The notes under the pieces: generated by a model | What the model was told of the DNA's origin: nothing | Database searches by the model: none | Seen by the model: only the letters and a program-made list of their open reading frames with translations | NCBI GenBank assembly: GCA_003024175.1 | Contig: MDYQ01000089.1 | Span: 1-64,000, forward strand | Length of the DNA stretch: 64,000 nt | DNA from: Planoprotostelium fungivorum | Lineage: Eukaryota; Evosea; Variosea; Cavosteliida; Cavosteliaceae | Reading direction: 5' to 3' | Made by a program: the position numbers and the translations under genes | In this document: one piece after another, positions 54,620-64,000 of the stretch | Layout of the letters: each line of letters starts with the position of its first letter | How positions within the stretch are numbered: position 1 is the first letter of the stretch

Positions 54620-55321
54620 TTACCACCATTCTGTTCCTCTGGGACCCTTGAATCCCTTCTGTCCTCCATCGATCCAGCTGGTGATCCATCCTGATCGTGA
54701 TGTTAACGACCACATCTCGATGATGGTGGTGATGATCATGCTCACCTCCGTAGAAATCGCTCTGCTGAGATGCAACCTTCTCTCCATCGACGTAACATGC
54801 TTCCATCTTTGATGGATAGAAGCAGACCTGATAGTACATCAGCTGCCTTCGGTGCCTCTTATCACTCACCGCATCTTTGATGGCGGCGAAGCCTGGTGTG
54901 GGGTCTGAATAAAACCAAGCGGCATTCTTCGTCTCTTTGTCTCCCACTTTGACGTTGTAATATCCGGCCCTTCCCTTCCATTCACAGAAGGTGCTGGGAC
55001 CTATTGACGTGAGCTTGTTGCTCAGGACTGAAGCTTACCAGATGAGAGTTGAAGGTATTCTCTGCGGATGTCTTTGAGAGGGATGTAATAGGTGGGAGGG
55101 TGACTGGTCTCTAGAACGCGGTGGGCGTCATTGGAATCAGCTATGGTCTGACCGTTATATACCACTTTGACGCTGTTAACATCAGCTCGAGCTGACGAAG
55201 CTTCGACTCACTTGTGCTTCACGGGTAGACAGGCTGGTGGTCTAGACGAACATTAAGAGGATGTTTTGATTGGAACTCACCTGGGATAGTCCCAAACACT
55301 CTCTACAGGATGGTTAGACAT
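54620..55321 (-). CDS. DUF427 domain protein
   Basis: From ATG 55321 the protein reads MSNHPVESVWDYPR, PPACLPVKHK, then VKVVYNGQTIADSNDAHRVL and ETSHPPTYYIPLKDIRREYL. It continues STFCEWKGRAGYYNVKVGDK, NAAWFYSDPTPGFAAIKDA, FYPSKMEACYVDGEKV, and ends GGWITSWIDGGQKGFKGPRG then TEWW at 54620. These are the DUF427 hallmarks (TCPWKG-like box, AAW-YPxPxP, GGW), in a family common in bacteria and fungi, often a lone 100-190 residue protein of unknown biochemical role. Four or five exons are inferred. The stop faces the seven-pass gene across 37 bp. Confidence 0.85.
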
Positions 55322-55472
55322 CTTAGTTGCGAATTGTCGATTGTGTCGTTGTGTGTGAGTGGCTGTTGTTGTGATGCGTCGCAGCATGAATACGTATCAC
55401 GTGGCGTCACGAATGCTCAAATATTTGGTCTGCACCAAAAACGTTCATTCAGACAACACAGGTTTAGACTCA

Positions 55473-55751
55473 CTAGCATAATGAAGATGGAGGGACAGTA
55501 TTGGTGGAGGTGTGATGATCGTCGTCCACAAACCTCAGGTTGATACACGCGTGGTGACAACACAGTTTTACAGCAGCTGAATGTTGAACTTGTTTGTGCA
55601 CAGCCTCGGTGATATCTTCTACAATCGTCATTCGGTTCGGAGCAAAGGTGCGACCTGTGATCATCTTGTCGACGAGAGAGAAGTCTTTGAGATGGAACTC
55701 TACGACTTGTATGGAGGTACCATCCTCTGACACAGCATCGAATGTTGCCAT
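55473..55751 (-). CDS. Small protein of unknown function
   Basis: ATG 55751 opens 92 codons with no intron: MATFDAVSEDGTSIQVVEFH, LKDFSLVDKMITGRTFAPNR, MTIVEDITEAVHKQVQHSAA, ending TVPPSSLC at 55473. The frame also stays open upstream of this ATG. It contains a mixed alpha/beta pattern and two adjacent His/Cys pairs (CCHHAC) but no known domain. The last 20 residues could instead be intron sequence after a GTTTGT donor. It is divergent from the ABC1 kinase gene, with 126 bp between starts. Confidence 0.5.
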   Translation of the reverse strand: MATFDAVSEDGTSIQVVEFHLKDFSLVDKMITGRTFAPNRMTIVEDITEAVHKQVQHSAAVKLCCHHACINLRFVDDDHHTSTNTVPPSSLC

Positions 55752-55877
55752 GGGCTGAACAACGTGATCTGGGATCGCCCTCTGTTTGCCTGCTTTTGAA
55801 AATTCCTCCGATTTTCCATCTCCACACAATGCCGTCACGTGCCGACGGAAATAACAAAGGGTGTTCATTGGAAGACG

Positions 55878-58121
55878 ATGTGGGCCAGGAGATTGAAAAT
55901 CGCAGCAGGAGTAGGGGCTGTCGCTGGTATCGGTTATCAGGTGGACCAGACGTACAACGCTCAAGTAATCAAGTGAGATCTTATCAAGTTACACGTCCAC
56001 CGGTGACGAAAGATAAAGATGATGACAAGATAACAGACGCAATGTCAGAACTCTGTATAACGGCATTATCATCGCAGCAGACTACAAGATCAACTTCAGG
56101 CCAGACAACGCAGACAGCATTGAAAATATCCACGAGAGAGTGGCACAAAGATTATACAACGTATGCAGAGAAAACGGGGGAATTTACATCAAAATGGGCC
56201 AGGCCATCGGTGATTCAATCGTTGTCCGGACAAGTCAAAGACTGACTTCTACGTAGCTTCTCAATCAGCCGTCCTGCCTGCACCTTACCAGAGATTATTC
56301 AGCAATTTGTTTGACTCTGCACCAGCAGTATCCTACGATGAAGTCGTCAAGGTTAGAATCATCATGTCCATCACGTGATGAATTCTGGCAGGTCATCGAA
56401 CAAGACACAGGCAAGCACCCCGACGAGATCTTCATGGAGTTTTCGAAAGAACCGCTGGCCTCTGCCTCCATAGCCCAGGTGAGCCCATCCATCTTCACTA
56501 TCCATATCACCATCTCATTCTCATCGTCAGGTGCATAAAGCGAGATTAAGAGACGGCACTCTCGTCGCTGTGAGTCCACACGATCCTCCCCTCGACTCAT
56601 CTCCTTCAGGTCAAAGTACAGAAACCCGCCATCCAGAAACAGATGGAGTGGGATCTATTAGCCTACCGCGCTCTCGTTCTCACCTACGAGAACATCTTCG
56701 ATCTCCCCCTCTACTGGACTTGTCAGCACGTCATCGATCACATCCGACAGGAGGTGTGTGTCCCCGTCGATCTCATCTCAACTCCGATCAGGTCGATTTT
56801 GTCAACGAGGCGAGCAACAGCAACCGAGCTTGGGAGTACATGAAGCGAGAGCCGCAATTGGGAGACGATGTCTACTGCCCCATCGTCTACGATCGCTACA
56901 CGACAAAGAGACTGATGGTCACCGAATGGATCGACGGGGTCAAATTGACGGACAGGAAGGGTTGGGAGAAGTGGAACTTTCAAGATCATCAAGTGATGAA
57001 GACCACCGTAGACATGTTTGCCAGTCAGATTTTCTCGAGTGGTTTCGTCCACGGTAGGTCTTACATCTCTTTCGTGTGATCGTGATCGTTGAGAAATGGA
57101 TGGTGATGGGGAGATGATGAGATGGCTGATGAGATGGCTGATGAGATGGCTGATGAGATGGCTGATGAGAACAGCGGATCCACATCCGGGTAACGTGTTG
57201 GTCAGGCCGAATCCAAAGAACTTCAAGAGACATCAGATCGTGTTGTTGGATCATGGTCTGTACATGCAAGAGAGTGAAACGTGAGGTGATGGTGAGGGAA
57301 CGTGACTGATGAATTCAGATTCAGGAAACAGTACTGTTCTCTGTGGAAGGCCATCTTACTGATGGACTTTGATGCAGTGGGAGATATCTGCAGACAATGG
57401 GTGAGAGATGAATGGAGATGAGAGAGGTTGACATGAGACAGGGTATGGATGATCCAGAGATCATGGCCATGATCACACTGCAGAGACCTTACCAATTGAG
57501 GAGGAAACCGAATAAGGAGACGGTCAAGAAGGACGCGTACGCGACACAGTTGGACGTCAAAGAGAGATTGAAGAAGATATTGTCCGATCAGGACAAGATA
57601 CCCAGGGAACTCATCTTCCTGGGAAGAAACATGGAGCTGGTGCGCGGAAACAACAAGGTGATCGGTTGATAGAGGTGGAGGCTGATGAACGTAGATGATG
57701 GGAAGTCCCGTAAATCGAATCAACATCATGGCCAGATGGGCTGCCAGAGTGAGAACGAGAGGAAACGTCGAGATTAACGAGAGGACAGAATGCTGGTTTA
57801 GACTTGTCGAGCAGGAGTGCGCTGACTAACATTCTGAGATCTCAATGGGGATTTGCCAGATTCGAGGTGAGGTGATGATGGTAGGATGACTAATGGAGAC
57901 AGTTCTCCATGTTTGTCATGAACTTGGGATTCACGGTACAAAAGTGGTCGGATAAGGTTTATCGTTATTTCATGGGAGGCGAGGCACAAGGATTCGAAGA
58001 CGTTTTAGAGACTCAGATGAGAGCGATGGTGAGGATTTGAATCCATGTTTGAAGACTCACCCACTTCGAGATGAAAGACCAGTTGGGAATCAACGTAAAT
58101 AATGTCACTTTTGATGCATGA
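55878..58121 (+). CDS. ABC1/ADCK (UbiB-family) atypical kinase
   Basis: ATG 55878 gives MWARRLKIAAGVGAVAGIGY, a hydrophobic N-terminus suited to mitochondria. The family motifs follow in order: RENGGIYIKMGQAIG (KxGQ), EPLASASIAQVHKARLRDGT (Ala-rich loop), VAVKVQKPAIQKQMEWDL (ATP lysine), DFVNEASNSNRAWEYMKREP, MVTEWIDGVKLTDRKGWEKW, VHADPHPGNVLVRPN (catalytic Asp and Asn) and IVLLDHGLYMQ (DFG replaced by DHG). Members with this C-terminal length resemble ADCK1. They act as ATPases or kinases in coenzyme Q or mitochondrial lipid homeostasis. The gene has about thirteen exons and ends NVNNVTFDA at 58121. Confidence 0.9.
57121..57168. repeat. Intronic 12-bp minisatellite in the ABC1 gene
   Basis: The unit GATGGCTGATGA is repeated four times exactly, within the intron that precedes ADPHPGN. 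Exact copies suggest recent slippage and possible length polymorphism. Confidence 0.9.
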
Positions 58122-58188
58122 GGAGCTGATGGGAGATGTCATCGACGAACGATGATGAGGAATAAATCCGTCAAACTTGAAACAGAAT

Positions 58189-60459
58189 TTATTCATCTTT
58201 GACTTTCTTCGACACGGTATCGATGAGATGACCGATGAGAACGTGGTCCATCAGGATCAATCTGTGGTCCCTCCCAGGTATCTCTAAGATCTCGATCTCT
58301 GGGACATTCTCGTCTTTCTCATGCAATCCAATGAATCTGTATCACGTAAGCCTTGCGAACTGACAACATCTCATTCTCTCTTCACCTCTGAAAGAAATTG
58401 AGGGAAGAGTAAGGCACAGAGCCATCACCGCATCGATTGTACTGAAACTCTTGAAGGTGAGACAGACCATCCGATGTAGGTTGATCATTGGGATGGGAAG
58501 AAGTCAACATCTCCGTGGTCACAGAATGGAAGGTGGGGCCATCATCGACTCTCCCTCTCACGGCATGCTTGGCTGTCGTCTTCATGTTCAGATCTTGCTC
58601 GGCTCTGGGTGAGTAGCAATATGTCCGTTGCCTCGTGTCTTTCGTCTCGTAGATGATGCCTCCCTTACTTCGATATCCATTGCTGGATGCTAACATGTCC
58701 CCCTTCGTGTCTAAATACACCTACTCGTCTCAGAAAGCTACAAGAGAATGATATATCACCTTTCCTGAACTCCGATGTCTCAGATTGTAACTGATTTCGG
58801 TGTCCGTCCCCGTTCCTGAACAGTCTCAATGTCACACGGTGTACGTACAGTACTTACCGTAGATCATGACGTGCTTGACGGGCGGTGGTCGCAAGTTCAT
58901 GGGTAACTGATGATACTCCTTGTGACAACTCGTCAATATGGTCTCCCAATTCTGACCAGACAGAACCTGCCTCCTCAGTCTCTCCTCTCACTCACAACAA
59001 TTCACCTCGATGGGTTCATCTTCAGTGATCTCCCCCTTCAGAGCACCCCAGAGAGGATCTTTCGTGTAATACTCTTCGTGATATCTCCACGTGTTCTGTG
59101 AGATAGGTCAGTGTGATCGATATGATGGATCTCACTTGAGCACCGGATAGTTCTAACACGGACTTTAGACTTCTCTTGTTGAAGGTGTGGCTGTCCCCAT
59201 CTCTCACGTTGCAACTGTAACTACTCCCTGAAGGAAACAACATCGGTACACTACCTGATTTGAGTTTCAGTGATCGACAGTTTTTTTCCATGTGATGTTG
59301 ATCAACGATGACACACCGAATGTTCTGCAGACATGTTTCATCTCATCGTATGAGAGGAAGAGCTCTAAACCATTACGAAAACCCGTGATGACCGAACGCA
59401 ACAGTCTCGGAGCCCCCAAGATGGGCGCAGCTATGGCAACTAACGTCTCTACGTTCTTCTCGATCCACATTGAATCTCTCTGGTGCTGCCACCACAGGAA
59501 ATATTGAATCGTCTTGTACCCTGATCTCCTTCAACTCTTCATCTCCCCTCTCATCACCCACCCATGCTGTGTGCTACGATGACCACCCTCTTCTCGTTTG
59601 TCTTTCGCAGCAATTCGATCTTTTTGATTAATTCCGTAAAGTAACCATCTCGGCTCTCTAAGTGTTGTGGAGATAGTCGCCAGTCGTACTGTGACGATTC
59701 AACATCATCTCTCGATCGCATCATCAATCACTGGTGCAGCGACCATGTTGGTGTCGTTATATCCTAGATCCTCCAGGTTGGAGATGACAGTACCGAAGAC
59801 TGTGCTGTGGCTCTTGAAAGGTTTACTTCGACTCAAGTAGTCGATGGCGTCGATGCCTTCAGGTGCTCTCAATTTGATCCCTGTCCCAATTAGGTCAGAG
59901 CGAGATGGTTCCCTCCATCTCACCTGGTGGGTCGCTGTGTCCATCTTGTTGGAGTGCGATGTGCTTCACCCATACAGCCTGAGTGATGTCAATTGATGGA
60001 TCGTAATCGTTGCTGATTCACGTGTTGTTCATCTTGTGGATCATCTGAATTCTCTCGGTGTTTATCACCTTTCTCCTCTTCATGGTTCTTGTGCAATTTG
60101 TCCAACAGAGTCGCTCGAACAGAGTGAGTCGTAGAGACAAACTGCGAAATCATCAGAGCCGTAAAGATCGTTCACAGACTTGGTCCTTCAAGAGTTTCCT
60201 GCTCAGCTTTCCCACACTGATCCAAACTCTCTTGTTCTCCCATTTTGGGATGGTTGATTCGGTCGCTTTTAGCACTGACGATGCCAGTCCTGATGTAGGT
60301 ATTAGGACTCACAAGGTTCTGATCGCGACTTCGTGCTACGCACCTGGAACGATGACCAAAGGAAAATGAGGCCTGTGTCCCTGAGCGTATTTCTCTTTAC
60401 CAATATTCTTCGACTCGTGATCTCCATCAGATTCCAATATGGTGGGTCCAAAGTCCATG
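58189..60459 (-). CDS. PDAT/LCAT-type phospholipid acyltransferase or lipase
   Basis: ATG 60459 starts MDFGPTILESDGDHESKNIG. The first family block is RPHFPLVIVPG joined to LASSVLKATES (the oxyanion-type PG..SS loop), then KWENKRVWISVGKL. Next come GIKLRAPEGIDAIDYLSRSK, VISNLEDLGYNDTNMVAAPY then DWRLSP, and RVVIVAHSMGNRVMKYFLWW with the catalytic serine in AHSMG. EKNVETLVAIAAPILGAPRL and the C-terminal DGSVPYSSL and EHRLILMDHVLIGHLID (catalytic Asp and His regions) follow, ending VSKKVKDE at 58189. LCAT-fold enzymes transfer an acyl chain from phospholipid to diacylglycerol or sterol. No clear N-terminal membrane span is seen, unlike yeast PDAT, so an LCAT-like or soluble member is possible. 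Confidence 0.85.
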
Positions 60460-60600
60460 ATGATCTTCTGTGACGACAGGGAACCAGATTGTTTCGGCAA
60501 TTGAGGGGAATCTCAAATTCAAAGATTGTACGAAACGGAATAAGAGTGAAAGCGGGAGAGGCAATTCATTCTCAATGCAGCTCTTCCTAACAACAACATT

Positions 60601-63600
60601 CTATTCCGTATCTTCCTCGTAATCATCGTCCTCATCCTCCACAAAGAAGCTGGGCTCGAAGGTGCTCATCTGCTTCACATCAGATCTCCATCGCTTTCAT
60701 GTGGACCCACCATCGCTTGTTCTGCCGCCGAGATAGGATCATCCAATGAACTACTATCCTCCGGGAGGTCCTCCTCTCCTGCAATCGTGTCAACTGTTGA
60801 AATGTGTAAATAATGCGAGTCGATCGTGATGATCGAAGACCAACCCTCACCGAGAAGACTGAGCTCCTGTGGTTTCCACTGCAGGGAAGCTCTCGGCGAC
60901 GTCGACGGCGACATACTACGATTCAAGAAGGAAGATCTTCTCGCTTGATTCGGCGGTGACACCGCATCCCACACCGAGCTCCTAAAGACATCAGTCGCCA
61001 TGCTGCCTCTCATCACTCACGCTCGTTGTCCCATGAAGGTCACCCTCGATTCCGCATCCCTCGGATTGCGACCGATCGCGGACGGTGAGCTGGGTGCCGA
61101 TTGGGGCGATTGAGAGGCTGAAGAAGGATTGGAAGATTGGACGAGGGAGTTGATGTTGATTGGGGCCTGCGAACGTCTCGGATTCTCGCCGGGCTGTCCA
61201 CTGTAGTCGACGGAGATCCTTCCCTTCAAGAGTCCAGAGGGTTTACCCTTGCTGTACAACTCCACCGTGAATTCGTTGCCTTCCGGTAGTGCGGCACCGG
61301 CCAAAGAGATGTACCCCTGACCTGATGGATGTCAGTCCATTCCCTCGAACGTGTCCTCTCACCCAACTCATCGTCTCCGATTCGATTCTTGACTAAGACG
61401 AGGATGGAGTTGTTAAATAAGATGTCTGAGTTGTGGATGAACGGATAGAGCTGAGGGACTTGGGAGTCCTTCCACTGCGGGTGGGTGTTCTGTAGGGGTG
61501 AGGAGGTAGAGAGGGAGGGGGTTCACCTTCTGGATGACTTCGGTGGACTTTTGTCCCTCGCAGAAATCGGAGACGAAGATGACGTAAGGTGAGACGGATG
61601 AATCTAATCCCAGGTTCTCTCCTTTCAGTTCTGTGATGACGATCTTACAATGTCCCACGGGTCTGTCAAAGATAAGAGATGTGAAGAGAGAAGAGATGAA
61701 GAGAGATGAAGAGAGGAGTATATGAGAGAAGAGAAGAGGAGGAGACACACTTTTCTACGATGGGTGAGATGAGATGGGTGGAGCTCTTGAGCATAGAGAT
61801 GAGAGGGACGTTAGACTTTTTGGTCATGATGACAAAAGTGGCGAAGACGGCCGAGTGATCGGAGGTCATGGGCTCGTTGGCACTATTGTAGGACGTCTGT
61901 GAGATGTAGTTCTCCGGTTGAGATCTCCACAGGATGCGATCACACCACGATGGAACTCTCTCTTTCTGTTCTCTTTGTCAGAGGAGTTGATGGATATAGT
62001 TCACCTCTGCACTGTACTCGCGTGATCCTCGGTTGAATCGATAGGTGGGTGGGAATCGTATGGCTGGATCCATCAGATGAGGAGATGAGAAAGATACGAA
62101 GAGAAATAGAGAGGGGAAGGAGTAGGAAAGCATAGAAATGAAGGGGAGAATGAGATGAGTGGAGTAGAATGGGAGATAGAAGGATAAGGAGAGACTCACC
62201 ACCCTCATTCCAACCAGCAAATGCGTTCCTCAATCTGCGTTGCTCTTGCAATTGATCCTTCTCCAGTAATTTACCAAATTGCTTCTGTTTGATCAACTCC
62301 AACACTTCGTTCCTGGGTAGATCCACTCTGATCCAAGTCAATCTACAACGCTGTAGATCACCACTCACCGATAATTGAGATCACCCATCCAGAACACGTG
62401 AGAGAATTGGGACATGACATCGAAGGTCTTGCGTCCCAGTCTCAATTGTTTGATGATGTCTCTGAAATCATCGTTACGATTCTGCCATTCATCCTGACGA
62501 GCACAGAGATGTGATCCAATGAAACACATCGACGTCTCGTTGAATTTGAAGGATATGGCCACCGCTCCCTTGTTACCGATCACACTACCTGTTCACGGTC
62601 ATCCATTCGTTCGTCATCCATGAGACGATCGATTCATCGTGAAGAGTGAAGGACGAGATGTTGTACGCACCGATACCCGTGGCAACGTGAGACGATTCGA
62701 TCTCTGTGACCTTGTAGTAGTGCTCTCTCCTGATGCAAACGATGATTCGGATGTAGAAGAGACTGATGTAACACAGCTTCACGTATCCCTTCCCCAAGTG
62801 CGTCTGAATGTGATCGAACCAATCCTGTTCGATGTTCGTGTTTCCCGCCATTTTCGGAGGAGAATAATTGCACTCCTGCGTGTTGATGATGTACAGATCA
62901 TACTTGTTCTTTGGAATCCACGGCTCTAAATCGGTGGGTGGTGCCTCACCTGACGACATCAATCTCCCTGCGTTCCTCTCCCTCACCCATGTTCCACGTT
63001 CCACAGAAGATCTCGATCTCTTGTTGTGTCGCGATACTGTTCTTGTCGGCCTGATCGAATCAATCTCCATTCACATCGATACGTCCTCACCTTTGGATTG
63101 TATCGCAGCATGAAATTGATGTACTCGTAGAATCTCTCTCTCTGTGCCTGCTCTCTCGTCACATGTCTCTTCCATTCGAATGGAAATCACCTGACTGGAG
63201 AAGATGATGCAGTCTTTCGTTCTCTCGTTGGGAGTCAATTGCCAGAAGATGGCCACCTTCTTTGGATCCGTCCACGATTTCGCAATCTGTCTCCGTCACT
63301 CGTGGACAGCAGAGATGGAATGTCACCTGAACGATCTGCTCTCCACCTCTCAGTGCTTTCTCCCCACTGGACGATCGTATGGCAATCATGGATCTCTCTA
63401 CGTTGACATCATACGTGATCTTCCTCCTCGCTCCCAGCACTTTTCTCGTGCCTTCCACCTCGAAGGTGGCCGTCCTGCCTGCGTAAGCTTCAGTATGTCT
63501 CCGCTTCGAGATGAAAAGTACGTACAGATCTCGGCGATGTAGCTGTCGCTGAGTGACATCGACTTCATCTCTCCGGTAGATCCGGTTCGTTTGAGGAAAT

Positions 63601-64000
63601 TCCCCGTAACGGCGAGACGATCGGCTGCGAAGGAGCGTCTGGCGAGGGCTCGATTGCTGGCCACGGTGTAGTTATCCACCGTCTTCGGTGTAGAATGCTG
63701 CCACATCGTCTTGTGTTGCGTCTTCGATTCTGCGTTGATCTGCAGCCGCGTGAGACGATGATGATGATGATGATGGAGGTACCTCATCGATCCTCGTCTT
63801 GTAGACTCTGAGTAGGGGCAGTGCCTCTTCTGTGGTGAAAGTGGTGGTTCTGACGTAGGTGCCGTTGATGCTCTCGAGCATGTCCTTCATCTTCAAGATG
63901 AGATTCCAAGTGCAGTGTTCGTTGACGCTGTGGAGGACGGAGACGGTGTGCTTGGCTGAATTACGAAACGCAGTCTTGGCCACGTCGGATTCGGTCTCCA
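60601..64000 (-). CDS. Inositol polyphosphate 5-phosphatase with C2 domain (5' end outside window)
   Basis: The frame enters from the right edge with a helical region and a PH-like segment (AGRPATFEVEGTRKVLGARR, then GGHLLAIDSQRENERLHHLL). The catalytic domain starts IEIFCGTWNMGEAPPTDLEP and DLYIINTQECNYSPPKMAGN. It continues MIGNKGAVAISFKFNETSMC, FIGSHLCARQDEWQNRNDDF, FWMGDLNYRIDLPRNEVLEL, FPPTYRFNRGSREYSAEVNY and TSDHSAVFATFVIM, a complete IPP5C set. A C2 domain follows (VGHCKIVITELKGENLGLDS, then SPYVIFVSDFCEGQKSTEV), and then a Ser/Pro-rich tail ending at 60601 after a very acidic stretch. The enzyme should remove the 5-phosphate from PI(3,4,5)P3 or PI(4,5)P2, like SHIP or INPP5 proteins but without a visible SH2 domain. 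Confidence 0.9.

Overview
The window is about 64 kb of compact, intron-rich eukaryotic DNA with roughly balanced base composition. Genes lie back to back on both strands. Introns are mostly 38-60 nt, GT-AG, often with a GTGAGT-like donor. The gene set points to a free-living amoeba of the Amoebozoa: secreted IPT/EGF proteins, a secreted fungal-wall-type GH71 glucanase, a CBM49-like domain, seven-pass membrane proteins and membrane phosphodiesterase architecture. CEP104 and BBS2 imply a ciliated stage. A fungus-eating, facultatively flagellate protosteloid amoeba (Protostelium/Planoprotostelium type) fits best, but this assignment is inference.

Layout. 1-11 kb: a secreted EGF protein (5' end outside the window), a GH71-type glucanase, a SEC14/CRAL-TRIO protein, CEP104 (minus) and a sugar transporter. 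11-20 kb: an acidic unknown protein, a seven-pass protein, a tandem CCCH zinc-finger protein (minus) and a homologue of little elongation complex subunit 2 (minus). 19.5-22.1 kb is gene-poor, with a duplicated segment and a 5'-truncated LINE-like insertion between 17-bp direct repeats. 22-32.5 kb: two protein kinases flank SRP19, then a C2-type phospholipase D and BBS2 with stop codons two bases apart. 32.5-44.4 kb: a DUF1748 mitochondrial microprotein, a six-pass class I phosphodiesterase, CSN6, VPS28, a small acidic protein, a divergent kinase with an HNDLHAGN loop and a GRAM-VASt sterol-transfer-type protein.

44.4-48.1 kb is an RNA and translation island: a U2 snRNA gene (plus), a 5S rRNA gene (minus) and RPL3 (minus). 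The U2 gene is the most striking object in the window. Its conserved 5' region is interrupted by a 69-nt GT-AG sequence placed exactly between the U6-pairing segment and the branch-site-recognition segment, so removing it restores an uninterrupted canonical U2. This is an mRNA-type intron inside a core spliceosomal RNA gene.

48.3-64 kb: TYW1 (wybutosine synthesis), a secreted NMT1/THI5-like solute-binding domain fused to a CBM49-like domain, an EGF-headed seven-pass protein, a DUF427 protein, a small unknown, an ABC1/ADCK kinase, a PDAT/LCAT-type acyltransferase and the 3' part of an inositol polyphosphate 5-phosphatase with a C2 domain.

Many neighbours are divergent pairs sharing about 100-170 bp (BBS2/DUF1748, CSN6/VPS28, kinase/SRP19, unknown/ABC1) or convergent pairs with 2-40 bp between stops. 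There is little room for separate regulatory DNA. Exon boundaries come from reading-frame continuity and splice signals only, so individual junctions may be wrong by an exon. Gene ends refer to coding sequence, not transcripts.
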